Assembly: GCA_023443095.1 (NCBI GenBank)
Contig: JAEZVV010000008.1
Span: 1 to 64,000 of the forward strand
DNA length: 64,000 nucleotides
Origin: Pseudomonadota bacterium
GTDB lineage: Bacteria; Pseudomonadota; Gammaproteobacteria; Burkholderiales; Burkholderiaceae_F
Direction of reading: 5' to 3'
Part shown: one piece after another, positions 1 through 7,275 of the stretch
Layout: the number at the start of each line of letters is the position of its first letter
How positions within the stretch are numbered: position 1 is the first letter of the stretch
The notes under the pieces: model-generated
What the model was told of the DNA's origin: nothing
Database searches by the model: none
The model's input: the letters and a program-made list of their open reading frames with translations, nothing else
Program-made: the position numbers and the translations under genes

Positions 1-126
1 GGCGACAACATCCAGATGACCGTGACGCTGATCCAGCCGATCGCGATGGAAGAAGGTCTGCGCTTCGCCATCCGTGAAGGCGGTCGTACCGTCGGCGCCG
101 GTGTCGTCGCTAAGATCCTCGCCTAA
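1..126 (+). CDS. tuf: Elongation factor Tu, C-terminal end (partial)
   Basis: Only the last 41 codons and the stop lie in the window, so the gene is cut by the window edge, not broken. The frame encodes the end of EF-Tu domain III, with the conserved FAIREGGRTVGAG and the terminal VVAKILA. EF-Tu delivers aminoacyl-tRNA to the ribosome as a GTP complex. Its place 76 bases before rpsJ is the usual str-S10 junction in proteobacteria, so the two probably share a transcript. Confidence 0.97.
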   Translation, partial: GDNIQMTVTLIQPIAMEEGLRFAIREGGRTVGAGVVAKILA

Positions 127-157
127 TTCCTCCAACCAGCACATCGGTTGAACTCGC

Positions 158-180
158 GGGCCGGACCCAGCGTCCGGCCC
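158..180 (+). other. Perfect hairpin between tuf and rpsJ
   Basis: A 9-bp perfect stem (GGGCCGGAC at 158-166 with GTCCGGCCC at 172-180) has a 5-base loop and is followed by the pyrimidine-rich CTCGCTCTTT. It could be a weak attenuator or terminator after tuf, or a processing/stability structure. The tuf-rpsJ gap is only 76 bases, so an E. coli-length (about 170 nt) S10 leader does not fit unless it starts inside tuf. Confidence 0.55.
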
Positions 181-202
181 CTCGCTCTTTCAAGGAATCG
201 AC

Positions 203-514
203 ATGCAAAGCCAACGCATCCGCATCCGCCTCAAGGCGTTCGATTACAAGCTGATCGACCAGTCCGCGCTCGAGATCGTCGACACCGCCAAGCGCACTGG
301 CGCCGTGGTTCGCGGTCCGGTGCCGCTGCCGACCCGCATCCAGCGTTTCGACATTCTGCGTTCGCCGCACGTCAACAAGACTTCGCGCGACCAGTTCGAG
401 ATCCGCACCCACCAGCGCCTGATGGACATCATCGACCCGACCGACAAGACCGTCGACGCGTTGATGAAGCTCGATCTGCCGGCCGGTGTCGACGTCGAAA
501 TCAAGGTTCAGTAA
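203..514 (+). CDS. rpsJ: 30S ribosomal protein S10
   Basis: The product is 103 residues, the normal S10 length, with the conserved RGPVPLPTR near residue 37 and RTHQRLMDI near residue 69. S10 is a small-subunit head protein and, as NusE, also joins the NusB antitermination complex. The ATG at 203 follows AAGGA at 193-197. It opens the S10 block, but unlike its tightly packed neighbours it is followed by a 135-base gap with a candidate promoter before rplC. Confidence 0.98.
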   Translation: MQSQRIRIRLKAFDYKLIDQSALEIVDTAKRTGAVVRGPVPLPTRIQRFDILRSPHVNKTSRDQFEIRTHQRLMDIIDPTDKTVDALMKLDLPAGVDVEIKVQ

Positions 515-533
515 GCAAGGGAATACCGCCGGC

Positions 534-563
534 TTGCAGTATTTCGCTGCGGCCGGCTACAAT
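534..563 (+). promoter_or_regulatory. Candidate sigma-70 promoter upstream of rplC
   Basis: TTGCAG (534-539) and TACAAT (558-563) are separated by 18 bases, a good -35/-10 pair. The -10 ends 86 bases before the rplC start. It lies in the 135-base rpsJ-rplC gap, which is unusually long for this block, and suggests that rplC onward can be transcribed separately from tuf-rpsJ. Base match only; no transcript evidence. Confidence 0.5.
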
Positions 564-649
564 CCGCGGCTTTCCTCGATCGGCGTCCTTTGATGGCGCC
601 GACGATTTTTTAACGGGCCCGGCCAATCGCAGCCGGGGTGGAGAAAACA

Positions 650-1294
650 ATGAGTGAGAAGCTCGGCCTTGTCGGTCGCAAGATCGGCATGACGCGCATC
701 TTCACCGACGACGGCGAGTCCGTCCCGGTGACCGTGCTCGACGTGTCGAACAACCGTGTCACCGTGGTGAAGACGGTTGAGTCCGACGGCTACAACGCAG
801 TGCAGATCGCCTTCGGCAGCAAGAAGCCGTCGCGCGTGACCAAGCCGCTCGCCGGCCAATACGCCAAAGCTGGCGTTGAGGCGGGTGAAGTCCTGAAAGA
901 ATTCCATGTTGACGCTGACAAGGCTGCCGAGCTCAAGCCCGGTACGGCCATGGGCGTCGATATGTTCACCGTGGGCCAGAAGGTCGACGTCACGGGCGTG
1001 ACGATCGGCAAGGGCTTCGCTGGCGCCATCAAACGCCACCACTTCTCGTCGAACCGCGCGACTCACGGCAACTCCGTGACGACCAACGCGCCGGGTTCGA
1101 TCGGTAACCGCCAGGATCCGGGCCGCGTGTTCCCCGGCAAGCGGATGGCCGGTCATCTGGGCGATGCCCAGCGTACGACGCAGAACTTGGTGGTGGCTCG
1201 CGTTGACGTGGAGCGTCAGCTCCTGCTCGTGCGCGGCGCTGTTCCCGGTTCCGCTGGCGGCAAGGTCATCGTCCGCCCCGCGGTCAAGGCATAA
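650..1294 (+). CDS. rplC: 50S ribosomal protein L3
   Basis: The product is 214 residues and starts MSEKLGLVGRKIGMTRIF, a canonical L3 N-terminus. The ATG at 650 is preferred over an in-frame GTG at 638 because GGAG at 640-643 sits at good distance from 650 and the four extra residues are not family-like. L3 is an early-assembly protein near the peptidyl transferase centre. The loop with NRQDPGRVFPGKRM carries the glutamine (about residue 155) that PrmB methylates in homologues. rplD follows after 10 bases. Confidence 0.98.
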   Translation: MSEKLGLVGRKIGMTRIFTDDGESVPVTVLDVSNNRVTVVKTVESDGYNAVQIAFGSKKPSRVTKPLAGQYAKAGVEAGEVLKEFHVDADKAAELKPGTAMGVDMFTVGQKVDVTGVTIGKGFAGAIKRHHFSSNRATHGNSVTTNAPGSIGNRQDPGRVFPGKRMAGHLGDAQRTTQNLVVARVDVERQLLLVRGAVPGSAGGKVIVRPAVKA

Positions 1295-1304
1295 GGAGCG
1301 GTCA

Positions 1305-1925
1305 ATGGAACTGAAAGTCCTGAACGAACAGGGCCAGGCGACCGCCACCATGGCTGCCCCTGACACCGTGTTTGGTCGTGAATTCAACGAAGCTCTGGTG
1401 CACCAGATCGTGGTTGCTTACCAGGCTAACGCCCGTCAAGGCACGCGTGCCCAACTGAACCGTGAAGCGGTTCACCACTCGACCCGCAAGCCGTGGCGCC
1501 AGAAGGGCACCGGCCGTGCTCGCGCGGGTATGAGCTCCTCGCCCGTGTGGCGTGGAGGCGGCCGCGCTTTCCCGAGTTCGCCCGACGAGAACTTCACCCA
1601 GAAGGTGAACAAGAAGATGTGGCGCGCCGGCATGGCGTCGATCCTCTCGAAGCTCGCTCGTGACGAGCGCTTGGTGGTGGTTGATGGCCTGGGCGTTGAT
1701 TCGCCCAAGACCAAGCCGCTGGCGCAGAAGCTCAAGGCCATGGGCCTCGAGTCGGTCCTCATCATCACCGACAACGTGGATGAGAACCTGTACCTCGCTT
1801 CGCGCAACCTGAAGAACGTGCTGGTCGTCGAGCCGCGTTATGCGGATCCGCTCTCGTTGATCCACTACAAGTCTGTGGTGGTGACGAAGCCGGCGATCGC
1901 CAAGCTCGAGGAGATGTGGGGATGA
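1305..1925 (+). CDS. rplD: 50S ribosomal protein L4
   Basis: The product is 206 residues, the standard L4 length, starting MELKVLNEQGQ. The basic loop that enters the exit tunnel is visible (HSTRKPWRQKGTGRARAG). The ATG at 1305 follows AAGGAG at 1293-1298. In E. coli L4 represses the S10 operon through a leader structure; no equivalent E. coli-type leader is evident here, so that regulation cannot be assumed. Its stop overlaps the rplW start by 4 bases (ATGA), implying translational coupling. Confidence 0.98.
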   Translation: MELKVLNEQGQATATMAAPDTVFGREFNEALVHQIVVAYQANARQGTRAQLNREAVHHSTRKPWRQKGTGRARAGMSSSPVWRGGGRAFPSSPDENFTQKVNKKMWRAGMASILSKLARDERLVVVDGLGVDSPKTKPLAQKLKAMGLESVLIITDNVDENLYLASRNLKNVLVVEPRYADPLSLIHYKSVVVTKPAIAKLEEMWG

Positions 1926-2221
1926 GCCAGGATCGTCTTTACAAGGTGCTCGTCGCGCCGATCGTCTCCGAAAAGAGCACGATGATGGCCGACAAAAATG
2001 AGCAAGTGGCGTTCCGCGTCATTCCCGACGCGACGAAGCCGGAAGTCAAGGCCGCGGTCGAACTGCTCTTCAAGGTGCAGGTCGAGTCCGTGCAGATCCT
2101 GAACCAAAAGGGCAAGCAGAAGCGCTTCGGCCGTTTTGAGGGCAAGCGCAACGACGTTCGCAAGGCGTACGTCAGCCTGAAGCCCGGTCAGGAAATTAAC
2201 TTCGCGCAAGAGGTGAAGTAA
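1922..2221 (+). CDS. rplW: 50S ribosomal protein L23
   Basis: The product is 99 residues, starting MSQDRLYKVLVAPIVSEKST, a typical L23 N-terminus. The ATG at 1922 is chosen over a GTG at 1916 because it makes an ATGA overlap with rplD and has GAGGAG at 1909-1914. L23 sits at the tunnel exit and is the docking site for trigger factor and SRP. Its stop shares one base with the rplB start codon. Confidence 0.97.
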   Translation: MSQDRLYKVLVAPIVSEKSTMMADKNEQVAFRVIPDATKPEVKAAVELLFKVQVESVQILNQKGKQKRFGRFEGKRNDVRKAYVSLKPGQEINFAQEVK

Positions 2222-3048
2222 TGGCGCTCGTCAAGGTTAAACCGACGTCCGCCGGCCGCCGTCACGCGGTCAAGGTCGTCAACGCAAGCCTGCACAAGGG
2301 CAAGCCGTTTGCGGCTCTGACCGAGAAGAAGACTCGTGGCTCGGGTCGTAACAACAACGGTCGCATCACGGTCCGTCACAAGGGCGGTGGCCACAAGCAG
2401 GCCTACCGCGTGATCGACTTCAAGCGCAACAAGGACGGCATTCCGGCCAAGGTCGAGCGTATCGAATACGACCCGAACCGTTCTGCCAACATCGCCCTGG
2501 TTCTGTACGCAGACGGCGAGCGTCGCTACATCATCGCCCCCAAGGGTCTGGTGGTCGGCGCCGAGCTTATGAATGGTCAGGAAGCGCCGATCAAGGTCGG
2601 CAACACCCTGCCGCTGCGCAACATTCCGGTCGGTTCGACCATCCACTGCATCGAGATGCAGCCCGGCAAGGGCGCGCAGATGGTGCGTTCGGCTGGTACG
2701 TTTGCCCAGCTGCTGGCGCGCGAAGGCACCTACGCTCAGGTCCGCCTGCGCTCGGGTGAGGTTCGCCGCGTTCTGATCGAGTGCCGCGCCACCATTGGTG
2801 CCGTCGGCAACGAAGAGAACAGCCTGCGTGAACTCGGCAAGGCCGGTGCCAAGCGTTGGCGCGGCATCCGTCCGACGGTGCGTGGCGTAGCCATGAACCC
2901 GGTGGATCACCCGCACGGTGGTGGCGAAGGCCGTACCGGTACTGGCCGCGCTCCGGTCAGCCCGTGGGGTCAGCTCACCAAGGGGTACCGTACCCGCAAG
3001 AACAAGCGCACCGATTCGATGATCGTGCAGCGCCGTCATCGCAAGTAA
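2221..3048 (+). CDS. rplB: 50S ribosomal protein L2
   Basis: The product is 275 residues, normal for L2. It has the N-terminal RNA-binding domain and the C-terminal motif NPVDHPHGGGEGRT, where the histidines at about 230 and 232 match the conserved residue needed for peptidyl transferase activity in E. coli L2. L2 bridges the subunits and binds the 23S core. It overlaps rplW by one base and is followed by rpsS after 10 bases. Confidence 0.98.
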   Translation: MALVKVKPTSAGRRHAVKVVNASLHKGKPFAALTEKKTRGSGRNNNGRITVRHKGGGHKQAYRVIDFKRNKDGIPAKVERIEYDPNRSANIALVLYADGERRYIIAPKGLVVGAELMNGQEAPIKVGNTLPLRNIPVGSTIHCIEMQPGKGAQMVRSAGTFAQLLAREGTYAQVRLRSGEVRRVLIECRATIGAVGNEENSLRELGKAGAKRWRGIRPTVRGVAMNPVDHPHGGGEGRTGTGRAPVSPWGQLTKGYRTRKNKRTDSMIVQRRHRK

Positions 3049-3058
3049 GGGGGCCTGA

Positions 3059-3343
3059 ATGTCTCGTTCGCTGAAGAAGGGCCCGTTTGTTGACGGGCAT
3101 CTGCTGAAGAAAGTCGAAACCGCGCAGGCTACCCGTGACAAGCGTCCGGTAAAGACCTGGTCGCGTCGTTCGACCATCCTGCCGGAGTTCATCGGCCTGA
3201 CGATCGCCGTGCACAACGGCCGTCAACACGTGCCGGTGTACATCAACGAAAACATGGTCGGCCACAAGCTGGGTGAGTTCGCACTCACCCGCACCTTCAA
3301 GGGTCACGCGGCTGACAAGAAGTCCGGCCCGGGCAAGAGGTAA
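3059..3343 (+). CDS. rpsS: 30S ribosomal protein S19
   Basis: The product is 94 residues and starts MSRSLKKGPFVDGHLLKK, the family signature. The central TWSRRSTILPEFIGLTIAVHNG is conserved in full. It ends with a short basic GHAADKKSGPGKR tail, two or three residues longer than the E. coli protein. S19 forms a complex with S13 in the 30S head near the A and P sites. The ATG at 3059 follows AAGGGGG at 3047-3053. Confidence 0.97.
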   Translation: MSRSLKKGPFVDGHLLKKVETAQATRDKRPVKTWSRRSTILPEFIGLTIAVHNGRQHVPVYINENMVGHKLGEFALTRTFKGHAADKKSGPGKR

Positions 3344-3348
3344 GCACG

Positions 3349-3693
3349 ATGGAAACCACTGCAATCGTTCGCGGTGTGCGACTGTCCGCCCAGAAGGGCC
3401 GACTGGTCGCCGACCTGGTCCGCGGCAAGCCCGTTGACAAGGCGCTGAACATTCTCGCGTTCACGCAGAAGAAAGCCGCCGGAATCATCAAGAAGGCGCT
3501 GGAATCCGCGATCGCCAATGCCGAGCACAATGATGGTGCCGACATCGACGAACTGCGCATCACCAAGATCCATGTCGAGAAGGCTGCCACGCTGCGCCGT
3601 TTCTCGGCGCGGGCCAAGGGGCGCGGTACGCGTATCGGCAAGCAGACCTGCCACATCTACGTGTCGGTCGGCGACGCGAAACCCAAGAAATAG
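3349..3693 (+). CDS. rplV: 50S ribosomal protein L22
   Basis: The product is 114 residues and starts METTAIVRGVRLSAQKGRLVADLVRG, typical of betaproteobacterial L22. The beta-hairpin that lines the exit tunnel ends in RRFSARAKGRGTRIGKQTCHI. Changes in this loop give macrolide resistance in other species; nothing here looks altered. It begins 5 bases after rpsS and ends 7 bases before rpsC, so it is part of the same message. Confidence 0.97.
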   Translation: METTAIVRGVRLSAQKGRLVADLVRGKPVDKALNILAFTQKKAAGIIKKALESAIANAEHNDGADIDELRITKIHVEKAATLRRFSARAKGRGTRIGKQTCHIYVSVGDAKPKK

Positions 3694-3700
3694 GTGACCC

Positions 3701-4564
3701 ATGGGACAGAAAATCCATCCCACCGGCTTCCGTCTGCCTGTCTCGCGCAACTGGACCTCGCGCTGGTATGCATCGGGCCGTGATTTTTCGCGCACCCTGG
3801 GCGAAGACCTCAAGGTTCGCGAGTTCCTGAAGAAGAAGCTGCGCAGTGCTTCGGTTGGCCGCATCCTGATCGAGCGTCCCGCCAAGAATGCCCGCATCAC
3901 GATCTACTCGGCCCGTCCGGGTGTCGTGATCGGCAAGAAGGGCGAAGACATCGAGTCGTTGAAGGCCGAGCTCCAGAAGATGATGGGCGTGCCCGTGCAC
4001 GTCAACATCGAGGAGATCCGCAAGCCCGAGACCGACGCTCAGCTGATCGCTGATTCGATCACCCAGCAGCTCGAGAAGCGGATCATGTTCCGCCGCGCCA
4101 TGAAGCGCGCGATGCAGAACGCGATGCGTCTTGGCGCCCTGGGCATCAAGATCATGTCGGCCGGCCGCCTGAACGGCGCTGAAATCGCCCGTACCGAGTG
4201 GTATCGCGAGGGTCGCGTTCCGCTTCATACGCTGCGTGCCGACATCGACTACGGCTTCTCGGAGGCCAGCACCACCTACGGCCAGATCGGCGTCAAGGTC
4301 TGGGTCTACAAGGGTGACACGCTGGGCCGCAACGACGCTTCGGTGGTTGAGGCGCCGGCGCCTGAACGCGAAGAACGTCGTCCGCGCCGTCCCGCTGGTG
4401 ACCGTCCGGGCAACAAGCCGGGCGGCCGCCGTCCGGCGCCGCGCCGTACCGATAGCAAGCCCGAAGGCGCTGCCGCTCCGGCGGATGGCGCTGCGGGAGA
4501 GGCCGGCAAGCCGGCCGCTGCCAAGCGCGTCCGCAAGGCCGCGCCGGCCAAAGACGGAGAATAA
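3701..4564 (+). CDS. rpsC: 30S ribosomal protein S3 with long C-terminal tail
   Basis: The product is 287 residues against 233 in E. coli. The N-terminal KH domain (VIGKKGEDIE at about 76-85) and the C-terminal S3 domain (GRLNGAEIARTEWYREGRVPL) are intact to about residue 210. The remaining 77 residues are a low-complexity tail rich in Arg, Pro, Ala, Gly and Lys. S3 forms part of the mRNA entry channel helicase. Betaproteobacterial S3 proteins often have a basic extension, but this one is long. rplP starts 3 bases later. Confidence 0.97.
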   Translation: MGQKIHPTGFRLPVSRNWTSRWYASGRDFSRTLGEDLKVREFLKKKLRSASVGRILIERPAKNARITIYSARPGVVIGKKGEDIESLKAELQKMMGVPVHVNIEEIRKPETDAQLIADSITQQLEKRIMFRRAMKRAMQNAMRLGALGIKIMSAGRLNGAEIARTEWYREGRVPLHTLRADIDYGFSEASTTYGQIGVKVWVYKGDTLGRNDASVVEAPAPEREERRPRRPAGDRPGNKPGGRRPAPRRTDSKPEGAAAPADGAAGEAGKPAAAKRVRKAAPAKDGE

Positions 4565-4567
4565 GCG

Positions 4568-4984
4568 ATGCTGCAACCCGCACGACGCAAGTACCGCAAG
4601 GACCAGAAGGGCCGCAACTACGGCCTGGCCACGCGCGGCGCGAACGTCTCTTTCGGCGAGTTCGGTCTGAAGGCCACGGAGCGTGGCCGCCTGACCGCAC
4701 GTCAGATCGAGGCGGCTCGCCGCGCAATCACCCGCCACATCAAGCGTGGCGGCCGTGTGTGGATCCGCGTGTTCCCGGACAAACCCATTTCGCAGAAACC
4801 TGCGGAAGTTCGTATGGGTAACGGCAAGGGCAACCCCGAGTATTGGGTCGCCCAGATCCAGCCGGGCCGCGTGATTTACGAGATGGACGGCGTTGACGAA
4901 GCGCTTGCCCGCGAAGCGTTCGCGCTGGCCGCGGCCAAGCTGCCGGTCAAGACGACGTTCGTCGTCCGCCAGCTCGGCATGTAA
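4568..4984 (+). CDS. rplP: 50S ribosomal protein L16
   Basis: The product is 138 residues, starting MLQPARRKYRKDQKGRN, a standard L16. It contains the RGGRVWIRVFPDKP and AEVRMGNGKGNPEYWVA motifs; the conserved arginine just before MGNGKG is the one hydroxylated by RoxA in E. coli. L16 helps position tRNA in the A site. It begins 3 bases after rpsC and ends 10 before rpmC. Confidence 0.97.
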   Translation: MLQPARRKYRKDQKGRNYGLATRGANVSFGEFGLKATERGRLTARQIEAARRAITRHIKRGGRVWIRVFPDKPISQKPAEVRMGNGKGNPEYWVAQIQPGRVIYEMDGVDEALAREAFALAAAKLPVKTTFVVRQLGM

Positions 4985-4994
4985 GGAGAAGGCA

Positions 4995-5189
4995 ATGGAC
5001 GCCAAGGAACTGCGCGCCATGGATGTGGCCGCGCTCAACAAGGAGCTGCAGGATCTGCTGAAGGCGCACTTCTCGCTGCGCATGCAGAAGGCTACCCAGC
5101 AGCTTCAGAACACGAACCAGCTGCGTATCACGCGTCGCGATATCGCGCGTGTCCGCACGGTTCTCGGTCAGAAGGCGGCGACGAAATGA
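4995..5189 (+). CDS. rpmC: 50S ribosomal protein L29
   Basis: The product is 64 residues, starting MDAKELRAMDVAALNKEL, a typical all-helical L29. The ATG at 4995 follows AAGGAGAAGG at 4983-4992 and is the family start; longer in-frame extensions would run into rplP. L29 sits beside L23 at the tunnel exit. Its stop overlaps the start of rpsQ by 4 bases (ATGA). Confidence 0.96.
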   Translation: MDAKELRAMDVAALNKELQDLLKAHFSLRMQKATQQLQNTNQLRITRRDIARVRTVLGQKAATK

Positions 5190-5464
5190 CGCAAGAAAAC
5201 GCTGAGAAGAAGTCGCTGACCCGCACTCTGGTCGGCAAGGTTGTCAGCAACAAGATGGACAAGACCGTCACCGTGCTCATTGAGCGCAAGGTGAAGCACC
5301 CTCTCTACGGCAAGATCATCGTGCGCTCGAAGAAGTACCACGCGCACGATGAGACCAATGCCGTCAACGAGGGCGATACGGTTGAAATCGCCGAAACGCG
5401 CCCGCTGTCCCGGACCAAGTCCTGGACCGTGACCCGCGTCGTCGAGGCGGCTACGGTTATCTAA
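5186..5464 (+). CDS. rpsQ: 30S ribosomal protein S17
   Basis: The product is 92 residues with the OB-fold core RTLVGKVVSNKMDKTVTVLIERKVKHP (shown by its flanks RTLVGKVVSNKMDK and ERKVKHPLYGK) and the late motif GDTVEIAETRPLSRTKSW. S17 binds 16S rRNA early in assembly. It is the last gene of the S10 block and overlaps rpmC by 4 bases. A 226-base structured gap follows before rplN. Confidence 0.97.
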   Translation: MTQENAEKKSLTRTLVGKVVSNKMDKTVTVLIERKVKHPLYGKIIVRSKKYHAHDETNAVNEGDTVEIAETRPLSRTKSWTVTRVVEAATVI

Positions 5465-5473
5465 ACCTGTCGC

Positions 5474-5503
5474 TTGCGCTGAAGCCTGAGTTCAAGTTAT
5501 ACT
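5474..5503 (+). promoter_or_regulatory. Candidate promoter of the spc block (before rplN)
   Basis: TTGCGC (5474-5479) and TATACT (5498-5503) are 18 bases apart. A start of transcription near 5510 is predicted, giving a leader of about 180 nt before the rplN start. In E. coli the spc promoter also lies between rpsQ and rplN, which supports the assignment. Sequence match only. Confidence 0.65.
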
Positions 5504-5510
5504 CGCAGGC

Positions 5511-5690
5511 TTGTCGCTTGGTGTGGGGCTGTGCTCTACACCAAGCGCAAATATTCAAGGGTTGGTTTGGTTGCCTGTCACCCCGCGCAGCGGGCTTCCA
5601 GGCAGCAATCAGGCCGGCTCTCCATCCCGGACGGGACCAAGACTGTCCGCGCGGCCAGAGCCGGTGCGGAATAAGTTGGGACTAGAAGCC
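5511..5690 (+). promoter_or_regulatory. Structured leader RNA upstream of rplN
   Basis: Three strong pairings fill the space between the candidate promoter and rplN. (1) CGCTTGGTGT (5515-5524) pairs perfectly with 5538-5547. (2) TGCCTG (5572-5577) pairs with 5599-5604, enclosing CCCGC/GCGGG (5582-5586 with 5590-5594). (3) CCGGCTCT (5614-5621) pairs with 5657-5664, enclosing CGGAC/GTCCG (5628-5632 with 5645-5649). No open reading frame with a ribosome site is seen. It may be a ribosomal-protein autoregulatory leader; the ligand is unknown. Confidence 0.5.
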
Positions 5691-6059
5691 ATGATTCAGA
5701 TGCAGACGAAGCTGGACGTCGCCGATAACACGGGCGCACGTTCGGTGATGTGTATCAAGGTGTTGGGCGGCTCCAAGCGCCGCTACGCCAACATCGGTGA
5801 CGTCATCAAAGTGACGGTCAAAGAGGCCGCCCCGCGTGGGCGCGTCAAGAAGGGCGAGGTCTACAGCGCGGTCGTCGTTCGTACCGCCAAGGGTCTGCGT
5901 CGTCCTGACGGCTCGGCGATCACTTTCGACGGCAACGCCGCTGTCCTGCTCAACAACAAGCTGGAGCCCATCGGCACCCGCATCTTCGGCCCGGTGACGC
6001 GCGAACTGCGTACCGAGCGATTCATGAAGATCGTGTCGCTGGCGCCGGAAGTTCTGTAA
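5691..6059 (+). CDS. rplN: 50S ribosomal protein L14
   Basis: The product is 122 residues, the exact usual length, starting MIQMQTKLDVADNTGAR. The ATG at 5691 is chosen over upstream TTG codons because the family starts there, although the upstream TTGGGACTAGAAGCC has only a weak ribosome site. L14 contacts the 30S subunit and is the binding site of the silencing factor RsfS. It is the first gene of the spc block; rplX follows after 10 bases. Confidence 0.98.
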   Translation: MIQMQTKLDVADNTGARSVMCIKVLGGSKRRYANIGDVIKVTVKEAAPRGRVKKGEVYSAVVVRTAKGLRRPDGSAITFDGNAAVLLNNKLEPIGTRIFGPVTRELRTERFMKIVSLAPEVL

Positions 6060-6069
6060 GGAGCGCGCG

Positions 6070-6390
6070 ATGGAACGCATCCGCAAGGGTGATGAGGTCA
6101 TCATCATCACCGGCCGAGACAAGGGCAAGCGCGGCACCGTGCTGGCTCGCATCGACGAGCGTCACGTGACGGTCGAAGGCATCAATGTCGTCAAGAAGCA
6201 CGTTCGCCCGAACCCGATGAAGGGTGTGGTCGGCGGCATCATCGACAAGACCATGCCGATCGACGAGTCGAACGTCATGCTCTTTAACCCGGCCACGAGC
6301 AAGGGCGACCGCGTCGGCTTCAAGGAAGTCGACGGCAAGAAGGTGCGCGTGTTCAAGAGCGACGGCGCCGTTGTCGGCGCGAAGTCGTAA
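6070..6390 (+). CDS. rplX: 50S ribosomal protein L24
   Basis: The product is 106 residues. It has the KOW motif IRKGDEVIIITGRDKGKRGTV near the N-terminus (flanks IRKGDEV and GRDKGKRG) and the conserved EGINVVKKHVRPNP. L24 is one of the two proteins that start 50S assembly. The ATG at 6070 follows AAGGAG at 6058-6063. Ten bases separate it from rplN and 12 from rplE. Confidence 0.97.
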   Translation: MERIRKGDEVIIITGRDKGKRGTVLARIDERHVTVEGINVVKKHVRPNPMKGVVGGIIDKTMPIDESNVMLFNPATSKGDRVGFKEVDGKKVRVFKSDGAVVGAKS

Positions 6391-6402
6391 GAGGGGCCAT
6401 CA

Positions 6403-6942
6403 ATGTCTCGTTTTCATACCCAGTACCGCGAAAAAGTGGTGCCGGCGCTCGTCCAGCAGTTCGGCTACAAGTCGATCATGGAAGTGCCCCGCATCACGAA
6501 GATCACCCTGAACATGGGTGTCGGCGAAGCGGTCAATGACAAGAAGCTGATCGACAACGCCGTCGGCGACATGACCAAGATTGCTGGTCAGAAGCCGGTT
6601 GTGACCAAGACCCGCAAGGCGATCGCGAACTTCAAGATTCGCGAGAACCTTCCTATCGGTTGCATGGTCACCCTGCGTGGCGAGCGGATGTACGAGTTCC
6701 TGGACCGCCTGGTCACCATCGCCTTCCCCCGCGTTCGCGACTTCCGTGGCGTGTCGGGTCGTGCCTTCGATGGTCGGGGCAACTACAACGTTGGCCTGAA
6801 GGAACAGATCATCTTCCCCGAGATCGAGTACGACAAGATCGACAAGATCCGCGGCATGAACATCAGCATCACGACGACCGCCAAGACGGACGAGGAAGCC
6901 AAGGCGCTGCTCTCCGCTTTCCGGTTCCCGTTCCGCAACTGA
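6403..6942 (+). CDS. rplE: 50S ribosomal protein L5
   Basis: The product is 179 residues, the E. coli length, starting MSRFHTQYREKVVPAL. It has the conserved KITLNMGVGEA and FDGRGNYNVGLKEQ. L5 binds 5S rRNA in the central protuberance. In E. coli the rplE translation start is where S8 represses the spc operon; I cannot confirm an S8-like hairpin here by eye. rpsN follows after 12 bases. Confidence 0.98.
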   Translation: MSRFHTQYREKVVPALVQQFGYKSIMEVPRITKITLNMGVGEAVNDKKLIDNAVGDMTKIAGQKPVVTKTRKAIANFKIRENLPIGCMVTLRGERMYEFLDRLVTIAFPRVRDFRGVSGRAFDGRGNYNVGLKEQIIFPEIEYDKIDKIRGMNISITTTAKTDEEAKALLSAFRFPFRN

Positions 6943-6954
6943 GCGAGGTCTGAA

Positions 6955-7260
6955 TTGGCAAAACTCGCACTGATCAACCGCGAAGACAAGCGCGCTGCGA
7001 CTGTCAAGAAGTTCGCGGCCAAGCGTGCCGCCCTCAAGGCGGTCATCGATGACGCTACCCGCTCGATGGAAGAGCGCATGGAAGCGCGCCAGAAGTTGCA
7101 GGCATTGCCGCGTGACGCGAGCCCCTCGCGCCAGCGCAATCGCTGCGAACTGACTGGCCGTCCGCGCGGCACGTTCCGCAAGTTTGGTCTGGCTCGCAGC
7201 AAGATCCGCGAAGCCGCCATGCGGGGCGATATTCCGGGCCTCATCAAGGCCAGCTGGTAA
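6955..7260 (+). CDS. rpsN: 30S ribosomal protein S14 (TTG start)
   Basis: The product is 101 residues and lacks the zinc-ribbon cysteines of short S14 proteins, so it is the zinc-independent long form. The start is a rare TTG at 6955 (reads MAKLALINREDKRAA), preceded by CGAGG at 6943-6947; no ATG or GTG gives a full-length protein. The C-terminal RGTFRKFGLARSKIREAAMRG is canonical. S14 binds late in the 30S head. A TTG start may lower its yield relative to neighbours, but that is inference. Confidence 0.96.
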   Translation: MAKLALINREDKRAATVKKFAAKRAALKAVIDDATRSMEERMEARQKLQALPRDASPSRQRNRCELTGRPRGTFRKFGLARSKIREAAMRGDIPGLIKASW

Positions 7261-7275
7261 GCGAGGAGATTACGA

